A DNA stretch of 64,000 nt from Colletotrichum lupini (lineage: Eukaryota > Ascomycota > Sordariomycetes > Glomerellales > Glomerellaceae): the NCBI RefSeq assembly GCF_023278565.1, contig NC_064675.1, forward strand, positions 5,704,001 through 5,768,000. The letters run 5' to 3'. Below are positions 9,302 through 20,261 of the stretch, one piece after another (the first letter of the stretch is position 1; each line of letters opens with the position of its first letter). Below the pieces are notes generated by a model. That model saw only the letters and a program-made list of their open reading frames with translations. It made no database searches and had not been told where the DNA came from. A program made the translations under genes and the position numbers.

Positions 9302-11927
9302 CTAGTGGTGAACAGACATGACATCCAGCCGGTCAAAGGCCCTCGAGCAGTTGGGGCACTTGCGCATTCGGTTGCTGATCCGGTCGTCTACGCACTGGTG
9401 ACAGAAAAGATGCCCGCACGTCTTCAAGGCCGTATCTTTGAAGTTGTTGCGACACACTGTGCAGAGTGCAAAGGTCTGCATACAGTTAGCTTTCGTTCTA
9501 CCTCCGGCATGAGGGTGACTCACTCTGAGCATCTCTTCTTCTTCCGACGAGTTGCTCAACGCCTTGCGTTTCCATTCGTCCTTTTCCTTTTGCATCATGT
9601 CGGCGCGGACTTTGAGGCGCTCAACGTCCGCCTCTTGGGTTGTGGTGCGCTCCCTGGCCGCAGCCATGGCGGCGTCACGCGACTTAACCAAGGTGGTCAA
9701 CTCGCCAATCTGGTTCTTGTAGGAATCGACTCGGCGCGCCGCGTCAGAACTGCTCGACTCCATCTTCTTGTGCTCTGCAGCCATTGCGGCGTTGGCCTGC
9801 TTCAGGTCCGAGAGCTGCTTCTCCAGGTTGCTAATCAGTATCCGGTTTTGCGCCTCCACCTCCTTGAGCTGCGCAACAATCTCAGAACTCTTGCGGTTCT
9901 GGCTTCGGAGCACACCGAGTTCGCGGTCTCTCATGTCCGCATCCTTCTTCACTGCAAAGTACTTTTGGTCGACCTTTTGCTTCTCGGCGAGTGCGGCCGC
10001 TGCCCGATCCTCGAGAACCGTGTACTCCATCACCTTCTTTTGTGCGAGACCCATCGATCGCTTGTACGCCTGTTGGAGAGCGGGCAACTCCTTGTTGATC
10101 GACTCGAAATCTTGCTGCAGCTTCTTGTACTTTGAAATAAGTTCATCCGCAGGCATGCTCTCCAGTTCGGGGTCGGGATCCGCCATCGGCTGGTCTTCGG
10201 GCTTCAGACGCTGCAGCTCCAATTCCAAGGATGCAATTCGGTCCTCCTGGGCACCCGTGAGCTCCTTGAGGTGCTGCAGCGCCTGCTTCTCCTCCTTTTC
10301 TCGGGTTTCCAGCATGTTGGCCTTGGCGTACCACTCGTCCCGGGCGGCGCGGATTCGTGTGAGGTCTGCGTCGCGCTCCTCAACTTGGCGCTCCAGGTCC
10401 GATGTTATCGTCTGCGCCTCGTCGTGGAGCTTGGTCCGGAAGGCCGTCCGCTCTGAGTGCAACTTTTCGGCCTCTTCTCGCAACTGCTTGTTTGTGGCCT
10501 CTAGGTGGTTGACGCGCTTGATCAAGTCTTCGTTCTGGTTCTTGAACTGCTTGAACACGTCGGTCCGGATGAAATCTTCGTCGGTGAGGCCTTCGCGTCG
10601 TGCCTTTAGCGCCGAGTTCTCCTCCTGTAGGGTCTTGATATCGGCTTGCGCAGATTCCAGCTGCTCCTTTTGCTTGTTGACGACCGCCGACGCCTCCTCA
10701 AACTTGAGCAGTGCCTCGGCAGCGTTACCGTTTGCCTCGGCGGCATCCTGTCCGTTCTCCCCTGTTGCGATTGTCGGCTTGGCGCTGGCTATGAATTGCT
10801 GCTCGAGCTTCTGAACCTGCGCGCTCTTTAATCTGTCCATGCGCTTTTCGGCCTTGAAAAAGCGAAGGCTGGCCTTGTTGAGGTCTTCCGATAGCTGCTC
10901 ATTCTCTTGCTGTGCACGGTCCAACTTGACCAGATATTCCTTTTGCTGCGCAAGCAGGCTGTTGACCCGAGTCTCCAGGTCAGCAATGTTTGGCGTGATT
11001 TCTCCCCTGGCGTTTGCGATGCGATTGAGCACAGCTTCGGCTCGCTTCTTAATATCAGAGGCTGTCTCGTCAAGATGCCTTTGGAACTCGTCGTTATCTT
11101 TAAAGTGCGTGCTGGTAATGTACGGAGGGTCTGGATTGTCAGTCTCATATCCAGGTGGATGCGACAAGGGGACTCACTTGTTGGGCCGGAGGGTGGTGTT
11201 GCAGGGTCCACGAGCTGCTCCATCTCCTCTAGAACCTAGTGAGGGGGTCAGCCATGCGACTGGGTCAAGGGATCAATCAAACTGACCTGCTTCCACCATA
11301 CTTCAATGATGCGGATATGATCCTCGCGATACACAATATTCTTTTGCAACTGCTCGACGCGTGACTCAAACTCTTGCTTTTCCCTTTTTGTTTCTAAAAG
11401 TTGCCGGTAAATGGCGCCCTTTTGGTAATTCTGAACTCATCATCAGCTCGCGCCCTCTCCATGTATTCTTTTCGCACCAGACGATGAAAAGCGTGTGGGA
11501 TGGTCGGATGCGTGGACAGGGAGACGGAGAACCGTCAGGCAGCCTCGTCGCCCTCGACGGCGGATCGAAAGGCCATTCCAGGCCAGTCGATCGTAGTCCG
11601 CCAGTGTTGAGCGTGGCTGGGGGCAGTCGATGATCGAGATGTCGCGTCGCCATTGATGGCACAAGGGAATCGCGTAGGGGCCCATTGATTGTTGAGAAAA
11701 CTTGATGTGTTGGGGAATACGTGTCTCGTGACACTTACCTCGATCCAGTGTTCCTCGGCGTGGTCGCCACTATCGCCCTTGGACTTGCTTCCATTGACGG
11801 ATTGATGTCGCTTGCTCGGAGGAGCGAGGTCCTCGGCGGTGCTGATGGGGGGTCTCTTCCTGTCCTCCATCTTGGCCAAGGTGGACGGACGCGGAGAGGC
11901 AGTCGGGGCTGAGGTCGCTACAGGCAT
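9302..11927 (-). CDS. bre1: Bre1-type E3 ubiquitin ligase for histone H2B
   Basis: Bre1 with Rad6 monoubiquitinates histone H2B in the nucleus, which promotes H3K4 and H3K79 methylation. Five exons close into 723 aa: 11739-11927, 11287-11430, 11178-11235, 9524-11130 and 9302-9475. Introns are 308, 51, 47 and 48 nt. The N-terminus carries a basic patch ([14 protein letters not shown]). The middle, about residues 80-640, is almost continuous coiled coil. The C-terminal exon holds a C3HC4 RING (CTVC ... CGHLFCHQC ... CPNC) that ends nine residues before the stop, as is typical of Bre1. Start is taken at 11927; an in-frame ATG at 11870 is an alternative. The last intron (9476-9523) is 48 nt with no in-frame stop, so its retention would insert 16 residues just before the RING. 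The gene is divergent from bdp1. Confidence 0.93.
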
Positions 11928-12464
11928 GAGAAAGGTAGGAGGATGCAGAGACGGTGTATGCGTCCGAGGGTCGGGCAAGGGCGATAAAATGCGCTGCGTG
12001 GGACAGCTGAACGTGCTTAGGGATTGATCCGAGCCATGCGAAGGTTGACAGAGTCGTGCTGTGCTGATTCGGCGCGGATGATGGGTGAGGAATACTTGGG
12101 GCAAGGAGGTTGAATTTTCGAGGTTGAACGCCGACGCTTCACGTTCAAATCAAGCCAGCCGGTCCACTCCCCAAACGGGACTAGCGCTGCGCTGGCCATT
12201 CATGGTCTTATCAACCAGTAAGGCGCCCCGCGCGCTGTACTGCACAGCGCACGTACCGGCTAATTGTCGGGTCACGCATCTACTTATCAGAAGCACTTTT
12301 TCTCTGCATCCCACCCACTTCAGTCACTGTCCCGCCGCGATTGGCAAAAAGTCTGGCTCGCAAAGTGACAATCCACCAGATCCAACTTTCAACCTCAGCC
12401 CCGATCATGAGGATATTACCGCGCCGATAAAAAAAGAAAGAAAAGACTAGACACAATCGCCATC
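11928..12464. promoter_or_regulatory. Shared divergent promoter region of bre1 and bdp1
   Basis: The 537 bases separate the start codons of two divergent nuclear genes and must contain both promoters and 5' leaders. No clear TATA box or characterised factor site was identified by eye. Confidence 0.6.
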
Positions 12465-14342
12465 ATGAGTTCCATGTTCAAGAAAAAGGCCGGCATGGCT
12501 TTCAAGCCAAAAATGCCCATGGCCCGTCCTCGAGCGCCTGGAGCAGGAGCAGCAGCACCGCAGCCATCAAGGACCCCGTCGACGACTGCCGCCGCAATTG
12601 CGCCCACAGCAGAGAGTAGCTCGAGCGAATCTACCGAAAAGACCGCGCCGTCGACCGCCGAGAAACGAGCCAATTCGAGAGATACGCCCAGAGACGTGCC
12701 TACGAGTACCCCGCCATCGACCGAGCCGAGAACGACGAAGGCTGCCACGCCCCAGACACAACCCACGACGAGCGAGTCCTCTACAAAACCTACTTCCACA
12801 GTGGAATCAGCTGGAACAGATCAGTCCACAGAGCCGCCAACACAAACTCGTCCACGGCCACCGTCCGCGACGCCCGCTCCTGCTGCAGAGGCTACTGTCA
12901 GCGAGGCATCGACACCAGCCCAACTCCAGACCCCGCCCGCTACTGCTCCCTCGGCCGACGTGGTGCCTTCAACAGAGGACGCGGCGCAGACGGCGGCAAC
13001 AGACGACACATCAAAGACTACCGTCAAGAAGGCACCTGCCAAGCGACCTCGAAAACGAGCAACACAGACGAGCGAGACTGCCGAAGAGGGCGAAGAGAGT
13101 GCTGCGGCGCCTAAACCCAAAAGACAACGAAAACAGCCGGCAGACGGGGAAGCCGCGCCGAAACGACCGCCTCGGCCGAGAAAGAAGATGACCACGGAAG
13201 AAGGAGAAACGGATGCCGCTACTACTGTCAACAAGCCATCACGACCTCGGCAAGCCCGCTCCGTGACGCCAGAAGATGCGGAGGACCAGGAGGCCGACCT
13301 CACCACGCTTACCATGGGCGATTTGACACGAGACTTGCGCATCGGCAAGAAGTTCAGCAGACACGACGAGCTTCTCCAGCGCCACCGCGAGAAGCAGGCA
13401 AAGTCCAGAGAGAAACTCAAGGCGAAGAGGAACGGCTCGGAGGATGTGGCTTCAGAGAGCGGGACACCGGCACCGACGAGCGACAAGGCCACGCCGGCAG
13501 CCCCTCCGCCGCCGAACCCGACCAGCATGGCCTCCACCGGGCCCCAGTTCCAAATCATTGACGGACAGATTGTGGTGGACCAAAACTCCCTCAGCCTCGA
13601 TCGACACGCCATCGCCGCTGCGGCCGCCGAGGGCGAGGACATGCTCGAGATTGAAGAAAACGACTTCACGACGCTGACGACCCAGAACAGCTACCGCACG
13701 GGCTCCAAGCTCAAGGGCCCCAACGTGTGGAACGAGGAGGAGACGGAGCTCTTCTACCGCGGGCTGCGCATGTTCGGCACCGACTTCCAGATGATCAGCG
13801 GCATGTTCCCCGGCAAGAACCGGCGGCACGTCAAGATGAAGTTCAACCGCGAGGAGCGCCACCGGCCCGCGCGCATCGACGCCATCCTCGTCGGCAAGAA
13901 GGAGCTGCAGATCGACCTGGAGGAGTACAAGACGTGGACAAAGGCCGAGTACGAGCCCGTCGAGGCCATCATGGCGGCGCAGCGCGCGCAGCAGGCCGAG
14001 TTCGATGCCGAGCAGGCCAAGATCAAGGCGGCCAAGGACGCCATCAATGCCAGGAACCTCGCTTCGCTGCAGGACAAGCGCGAGGGCGGAGGGGACGCCG
14101 AAGGCGAGGGTTCCGCGGCGGGTGCTGCTGGCGGCGTCGGCGGTGGTGGTGGAAGCGGCGGCGGCGCCAAACCCAAGAGGCAGCAGGCCAACGTCGGTCC
14201 TCAGATCACGGTTGACGCGGACGGCATGATTACCATTGACGAGACGAACATGGACCCCGACGCGGGACGCAAGAAGAGGGGCGCGGGCAAGACGAAGAAG
14301 AAGGCCGTAGAGTACAACATGCGTGGCGAGATTATCCACTGA
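12465..14342 (+). CDS. bdp1: TFIIIB subunit B'' (Bdp1), RNA polymerase III initiation factor
   Basis: Bdp1 joins TBP and Brf1 to form TFIIIB, which recruits RNA polymerase III to tRNA and 5S genes and helps open the promoter. The single exon encodes 625 aa from ATG 12465 (MSSMFKKKAGMAFKPK, a conserved basic start). The first 270 residues are Ser/Thr/Pro/Ala-rich and probably disordered, with basic NLS-like patches (KKAPAKRPRKR, KPKRQRK). A segment at about 285-325 with LTMGDLTRDLRIGKKFSRHDE precedes the SANT/Myb domain (about 420-475, VWNEEETELFYRGLRMFG then FPGKNRRHVKMKFNREE). This is the Bdp1 signature. A charged helix and a Gly-rich linker follow, and the C-terminal tail is basic. The length is typical for filamentous fungi. 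Confidence 0.93.
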   Translation: MSSMFKKKAGMAFKPKMPMARPRAPGAGAAAPQPSRTPSTTAAAIAPTAESSSSESTEKTAPSTAEKRANSRDTPRDVPTSTPPSTEPRTTKAATPQTQPTTSESSTKPTSTVESAGTDQSTEPPTQTRPRPPSATPAPAAEATVSEASTPAQLQTPPATAPSADVVPSTEDAAQTAATDDTSKTTVKKAPAKRPRKRATQTSETAEEGEESAAAPKPKRQRKQPADGEAAPKRPPRPRKKMTTEEGETDAATTVNKPSRPRQARSVTPEDAEDQEADLTTLTMGDLTRDLRIGKKFSRHDELLQRHREKQAKSREKLKAKRNGSEDVASESGTPAPTSDKATPAAPPPPNPTSMASTGPQFQIIDGQIVVDQNSLSLDRHAIAAAAAEGEDMLEIEENDFTTLTTQNSYRTGSKLKGPNVWNEEETELFYRGLRMFGTDFQMISGMFPGKNRRHVKMKFNREERHRPARIDAILVGKKELQIDLEEYKTWTKAEYEPVEAIMAAQRAQQAEFDAEQAKIKAAKDAINARNLASLQDKREGGGDAEGEGSAAGAAGGVGGGGGSGGGAKPKRQQANVGPQITVDADGMITIDETNMDPDAGRKKRGAGKTKKKAVEYNMRGEIIH

Positions 14343-15627
14343 GCACACGGAGGTGTACAGATCACGCACCGGGGGCCAAGGTCCATGGCATTGCGGACAG
14401 AGACGCGGACTGCTGGCTTTCCCCCGGTCCTACCAGACAGATACCCCTTTTTTTTTGCAATTACACCAGGGGCCCTATGGGCAATGAAGCGGCGTTTGGT
14501 ATTTCAGTGATTCGTTTATTATTGCAGCGAAGGGAACTCGGGAATTAGCGCGAAAGGAACGGCTAGGGAATCGAGACATCCTCGTCTCAGAAGTACATTC
14601 CAAAAAATTCAAATCACTTTATACAATCTGACATAAGTACCGTGCTTGTGCGATCATTCAAGACCACCCAGACTGCATCCGTAACCACCTATTCACGGCA
14701 AACTCAACCCCATCATCGTAAACCACCACCACCTCCCTCACCTATCAAAATCAAAAACACCAAACCACATAAACACCCCTCTTCCTCATACCACCGCCCA
14801 AGGCGAGGGTTACTATGACAAGCACAAGGATACAGAAACAGTGCGTGCAGACGTGAAGAAACGTCAAAAGATGAAATCAAAAATTATACCTGGTACGGTT
14901 CCCGCAAAGGAGCCCCACACGGCGAGGGGCACGGCCGCGGTACTCACTCGACTGCGCGGGACAGCAGAAGTGTGTGTGTGTGCAATGCAGGCCCCCCTCC
15001 TCCACGACCCGGTACTCTTGATCTCCGCAAGTCGTCAGGCAGGTAAGTATACAGAAGAAACAGCAACTCACACATGGACAGGCGAGGTGTAGGCGTTCTT
15101 TTCTAGTCCCCATTTGATATGAGGCCAAATGCCAAATGTGTAGAGGCCAATCAGTCCCTTGGACTGACCCCTGGGACCAACTCACTTTGGCCTCACTCAC
15201 ATGAACAAATGCGCCACAGGCCGGAACATGGCACTGAAGAGTTGAATTACCCGGTACTACCCGGCCTGGCTACCTAGGACTGACGCCACGCTCTCTCCCA
15301 AGCCAGAACAGGAACAATCCTGGTCAAACACAAGCATGAACAGTTGTAACCGCGAGTAGCTTGCGACCTCCGTATGCGTTCAGACCATTTCACGCATGTT
15401 TTCCTCAGATTGCTTGCCTCCACGCCAGCTCTACCGAAAAAGAATTGCATCATCTACTTCCACGCGGCCACATGCCCGCCTTGCTGATGGGGATACCGCC
15501 CTTCCGGACCAGGTATCCTGTGGTCTTTTCCTCACGTCAACGTCGTCGAGCCAACCCCGTCCGGTAATTCCTGAGCCCTGCGTTTCTGTCATAGATTGTG
15601 TCGTCATGCGGTCGTTGCGAGTCGGAC
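14343..15627. other. Intergenic between the convergent 3' ends of bdp1 and rad23; no gene supported
   Basis: The tract contains the 3' UTRs of both flanking genes, an A/C-rich stretch at about 14690-14800, and no convincing coding region. Confidence 0.5.
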
Positions 15628-17220
15628 TTAGTTCTGGGGCGCATCGTCGTCGTCGGGCTGATCGAAGAGGAAGTTTGCGGCGAGCTCCTCGTTCTTGTCG
15701 CAGGCAAAGTAGGCCTGGATGGCAGCGTCGCGGTCGAAGCCGAGGCGGCATAACTAAAGTAGTCAGCATCGTGATTCTCATACGATGTCAAGAGAAACCC
15801 ACCCGCTCAATGGCATCGCGTTCCTCCTCGGTGACCTGAATGGCCTGCGCACCGGGGGGTAGAGGCACATCGTCGTCAACCTCCTCGCCGAGAAGCTGTA
15901 GAAACTGGTCGGGGTTGTTGGCGATGAGCTGCGCAAGCTGGGGGTTGCCGGCACCAAGCTGCTGAAGAATAGGCTCCAGCATCTGCGGCTGTTGCTGGAC
16001 AACCTGGCGGAGCTGTTGGAACTGAGCGTTGTTTCTGAGAAAGTCCAAATTGCCGAAGCCACCCTGTGCGGCGGCAGCGGCAGCAGCAGCGGCGGCGGCC
16101 TGGGTGTTGCCGGCGGAGGCGCCACGTCCACCACCGCCACCACCACCACCACGCGACTGGGCAGCGAGATCAAAGAGGTTGACGTTGCCGTCATCACCGC
16201 CGGCCGGCGCACCACCAGAAGGCTGGGCGGGGGCCGCGGCAGCGGCTTGTCGCTGTGCTTGCTCCTCCTGGACGTCTTCGGGAATGCCCTAGTCATTGTC
16301 AGCGTCCAGCGAACCAAGTCCTCGAGGTATCGGGTCTCACGCTGAGCAGGTACTCGACGGCTCTGTCGGGATTGTAAAAGGCGGCACGCATGGCGGCGTC
16401 GATCTGAGCGCGCTCGAAACCCATGGCCTCCATGTTGGCAATCACCTCCTGGCGCTGAGCGCCCATGGCCATTGAAGGGTCGTTGTTGCCGGCATCGCCA
16501 CCGGTAGATCTAGCGGCCGGAGTCGGCGTAGCGGGAGCCGCGGCCGGGGCAGCAGCCTGAGCAGCGGGAGCGGGAGGAGCAGCGGGCGTGGAGGCGACAC
16601 GCTGAGCAGGCGTGGCGGGGACGGCGGGCGCAGACGAGGACTCGGCGGCGGGAGCGGGCTTGGGTGCCTTGGGCTGTTGGATCGTCAGTAGGGTAGACTC
16701 GAGCAGGCGCGGGTATTGTCGTCGAAGCTACGGACCTTGTTGACCATGCAGACGACGAAGCCCTTCTCCTCAATCTTGTAGGACTCGACCGTGTCGTCGT
16801 CCTTGAGGATCTTGCCTAGTATAGCTGTCAGCCGGAGCCATCGCCTTCCTCCAGGTGGCGGGGTTGCCTACCAGAGTAGATAAGCTTCTGGTCCTTGGGG
16901 TCCCATCCCTTCTCTCCAGCAATCTTCTGCTTGACAATCGAGATCTGTTTATCTCGTCAGTTTTCGAGGTCGGACATCGCAAGGCAGCTGTGGAGGGTCA
17001 TCTCGGAGGCGGAAGTGGGGGTGAGGACGCACAAGGTCGGTGGGCTCCACGTCAAGCGTGAACTTTTGTTGCTTCAAGTCCTGGAAAACAGCCAAAATGA
17101 TCAGTATGAGCTTGAGGTTGGAGCTGTGGTGAGGCACGTAGTGCCATCATGCCTCCAGTGGTGGTGGTGGTGGTGGGGGAGGAGGCTCGGAGCTGAGCAT
17201 ACCTTGAATGTGACCTTCAT
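15628..17220 (-). CDS. rad23: Rad23 ubiquitin receptor / nucleotide excision repair protein
   Basis: Rad23 shuttles ubiquitinated proteins to the proteasome and stabilises Rad4/XPC in nucleotide excision repair. Seven exons close into 387 aa: 17203-17220, 17033-17080, 16872-16944, 16736-16815, 16341-16673, 15803-16288 and 15628-15753. Introns run from 49 to 122 nt. Domains in order are a ubiquitin-like domain (1-73, [20 protein letters not shown] to the segment GFVVCMVNK), an Ala/Pro linker, UBA1 (about 145-184, containing [19 protein letters not shown]), a Gly/Ala-rich linker with a poly-Gly run, the XPC-binding/STI1 domain (about 245-305, containing [20 protein letters not shown]), and UBA2 (about 335-375, [19 protein letters not shown]). 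The protein ends with acidic DDDAPQN. The first exon codes only six residues. All four family domains are present in the canonical order. Confidence 0.95.
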
Positions 17221-18776
17221 CTTGGCTAGCTCCGGGGCAGCAAAAAGGCTGCAATCACAAGGGACAAGCTGAGGGTGCTGATTTGATGGGGAGGAAATAG
17301 AGGGATAGATTGAGAGTGGTGATGGAGGATGAGTGCGCTGGGGATCGATGCGCAGTAGCAAGTGGGTGAAAGATAGAGAAACCCGTCACCTTGGTGTTTT
17401 GTTGTGTGCGCGGGAAAGACTGGTCAAGGTACAGAATTAATGGAGATGACGAAGGTAAGTGGTGACCTGAAGTCAGTTGTTTGGTTGCTGCGCAGTGGGG
17501 GAAGGCGGCGGGCAGGCGGTTCTAGTTGGTTGGCTGAGGTACCTTCCACAACTCCCACGTCCTTTCTCTGCTGTCCCCGTCCATAATGGTCGGTGGTTAG
17601 TGGTCAGTGGTGGTGAATAAGCAATGGGCCCAAGTCTCGCCCGCCTCTCCACTCCAGGTCACCACCACTACCAGCCAGGCAAGAGCACCAGCGACGGCCT
17701 AGCGCATCGGTCTCTGTCTGGATCGGGTGGCTTCTCTCCTAGCCAAACTCTGTTTTTCCCCCCTACACAAGTGGCGGTGCAACTTAATCTCAAGGTGCTG
17801 CTGTGGCACTGCGTAGGTAGCCAACTGTGCTTGTGGTTTGCTTAGGCATCCAAGATGAGGTAAGAAAGACATGAGGGGAGCAACCTTTCAAAAGACCTAC
17901 CTGCCCTAAGATACCTAGGTAGTCTAGAACACCCCCAAAAAGCCATTGGGTGACAGGAACTGGGAAACATGGCACTCGAGCTTCCTGTTCGCTTTGCCTC
18001 GCGCTTCCATTCATTCGCCCATGTACGGATACCTACCCAGCAGCCAAGCCATCGGCATAGTCTGCAGAAATTTTTGGTGACAGCTACCTTACCTCACGGA
18101 AAGCGGGGTGTTGCACCAACTCCTGGGGTTCTTCGCTTCCTAGCCACGTCGACAATGGATACCGACCGTTGAAGAGCAACACACAAAGACTTGATCAAAG
18201 GTGGCCACATCCGTATGCCTAAAGCCCGTACTCCGTACTCTGTACGTACTCGCCTCGCATGATATCACAGGCCACTCCCTGAGCTGCACTGTCTGCCGGC
18301 TCAGATAAAGTGTCTCTCTCCCGCCTGGATACTTGCAGGAACGCCTGGGGCCATCACGGAGGTCCGTGCACAGCACGGCCGGGTCCGCAACGGGAAGGCT
18401 ATGCGTAGCGGCGCGGGATCATCCATATTCCGATACGAGACGGTATCATTTCAGCAAACGTTGACCACTTATCAAAAAGACACCAAGTTTCGTTACTCGT
18501 TAAGTTGTTTTCAGCTACTGTAGCCATCTATCCTAGCTTGTCGGCGGCTTCTCTGGCCACTCGATGTTGGATCTTTTTTTTCCTACTCTGCCTCCCAGGA
18601 CAACGCCGCGCTGGACAAAGAAAATAAAATCCCTCAAATATGGTATCACCGCCCGAGTTCGTACTCCCTTATTGTTGTCGAGGACAAAATAGCAATTAGA
18701 CATTCATGAAGACCACGCCGGGTCAGGTTTTCCCCTTGGACACACCTCTTGTTGCCGTTGGTGCATCCCTCCTTCA
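17221..18776. other. Intergenic upstream of rad23; no gene supported
   Basis: It contains the rad23 promoter and the 3' flank of the next gene. Dispersed motifs seen are TACCTAGGTA near 17918 and TACTCCGTA at 18229-18237. No coding exon was recognised. Confidence 0.5.
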
Positions 18777-20261
18777 TCATGATTGCTCTTGCTCGGCGTC
18801 CCCGTCGATGCGGAGCTTCCGACTTTGGTACCCGTTTAGGCTCGTCCTGGCTCCGGCGGTTAGGATCCACTCCGGGATCGGGGGCGTCATCTGTCTCTCA
18901 CCGAGTGTTTCGTCCTCCTCTTGGGGTGATGGGAGCTCATCCTTCTCTTCTTTCACGGGCGGCTGGCCGTTGGGGAAAAAGTTGTCATAACTGCTGGTGC
19001 GGCTGAGGGGGCTAGGACCTCCGGGCAGACTGCCACTGCGCATGCGGCGGACGCTGTGTCGATCCGAGATGACGCGGCCGGCGTCTGGCGCCGCGGTGAC
19101 AACCGTGCCGGGTGTCACCATCGGCGGTGGGTCTGGGGAGTCAGACCGGAATAGGGGGTGAATGTGAGATTCGCTGGCCGAGCCTTGCATGGTAAAGGCG
19201 GGCTCGGGACGACGCAGAGAGCACTCGCTGGCAGAAGTCTGCAGCGTAAAGGTAGGCTCAGGGTTGCGGAGGGTGCCCATGGGGCTGGGGCTGTAGCTGC
19301 GGCTCCGACGACGAGTGCGCGGAGCTTCCAGGTCCAGGTCCAACGGCGTTCCAGGGCTGGGACTGCGGCTGGTTGTAGGGCTGGCAGGGATCGTTTCCAA
19401 AAACCTGCCGGGGGGAGAGGATGTGCCCAGGACGGTCATGCGGCTCTGCATGTCGACCGAAGACGTGTCCCACGAGTCAAAGGACGAATCCTCGTTGACA
19501 CTGCTCGATCGCGAGCGGGAGTGGTTCGAGTCAATCGACTCTGCCCTGCGCTTCTCCCGCAGAGGGAGCAGGCGGGTTCGGGAGGAAATGGGTCGGACGA
19601 CGTTGGACAACGAGGAGCGGAACGAGCTCAGTGTGTCGGTGGCGGAATGGCCGCTGCTCGACTGAGGTGGACTTTGCGAGCCCATGGAGGTGGACCGGCT
19701 CCTGCCGTCAAAGGTGGGCGAAGTACGGTGGTAGGGAACCGACTTGATGTGGACGTTGGGAGATCTCTGGGACTCCTCGTCCGAGTGCATGGAACCAGAC
19801 TCGTCGCGGGCAACGAGGCGGGCCAAGACGAAGTGAATGACAATGAAGATGAGCTGACAAGCAAAGCAGAGACCGAGAGCGACGGACGAAGCGATGAGGA
19901 AGCTCGTTTGGGTCGCACCGAGAACGGTACCCGCCAGGTCCCTCGTAGCGTTGCTAAGGCAGATCATGGTGGCTACCGACGCAGCAGTGGCCATGGTGTA
20001 GACGAGGACACTCGCACCAAACATGGCGCTGATGAAGCGCTTTGAGGAATTCCTAAACTTGGCAACCAAGTTGGTTGACAACATCCATCCCAAGAATACC
20101 AAAAGAATGCTTTCCAGAATCGAAGACAGAATCGAGGAGGTGCGCACAGGCGCCGCATCGGCGATATGAGCGGCGAGGACGACGTGGATGATGACAATCG
20201 TAATGGTGGCAATCAGAGCCAGCGCGCCGGCCGCAACGGGAAGAGCTCGCGGAAGGCCCAT
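18777..20261 (-). CDS. Four-transmembrane protein with long Ser/Pro-rich tail, unknown function
   Basis: The 494-aa product is not recognised as a named family. The chosen start, ATG 20261, places the first helix directly at the N-terminus (from MGLPRALPVAAGALALIATI). The frame is open further upstream to 20435 with a basic, unhydrophobic extension, so a longer protein is possible. Four hydrophobic segments lie at about residues 5-30, 38-60, 72-98 and 115-145. They are followed by about 350 residues of low-complexity Ser/Pro/Arg sequence, with many SP and RS dipeptides and two related segments (RNPEPTFTLQTSASE and RRPEPAFTMQGSASE). The tail looks cytosolic and rich in potential phosphorylation sites. 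The arrangement resembles small fungal plasma-membrane proteins with regulatory tails, but no function is assigned. Confidence 0.7.
   Translation of the reverse strand: MGLPRALPVAAGALALIATITIVIIHVVLAAHIADAAPVRTSSILSSILESILLVFLGWMLSTNLVAKFRNSSKRFISAMFGASVLVYTMATAASVATMICLSNATRDLAGTVLGATQTSFLIASSVALGLCFACQLIFIVIHFVLARLVARDESGSMHSDEESQRSPNVHIKSVPYHRTSPTFDGRSRSTSMGSQSPPQSSSGHSATDTLSSFRSSLSNVVRPISSRTRLLPLREKRRAESIDSNHSRSRSSSVNEDSSFDSWDTSSVDMQSRMTVLGTSSPPGRFLETIPASPTTSRSPSPGTPLDLDLEAPRTRRRSRSYSPSPMGTLRNPEPTFTLQTSASECSLRRPEPAFTMQGSASESHIHPLFRSDSPDPPPMVTPGTVVTAAPDAGRVISDRHSVRRMRSGSLPGGPSPLSRTSSYDNFFPNGQPPVKEEKDELPSPQEEDETLGERQMTPPIPEWILTAGARTSLNGYQSRKLRIDGDAEQEQS

Noticed and set aside
15788..16317. 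Long frames antisense or out of frame to rad23, bre1, bdp1, the GH35 and KEP genes
   Set aside because: They are shadows of real exons in other frames. Only the frames that close with family motifs were kept.
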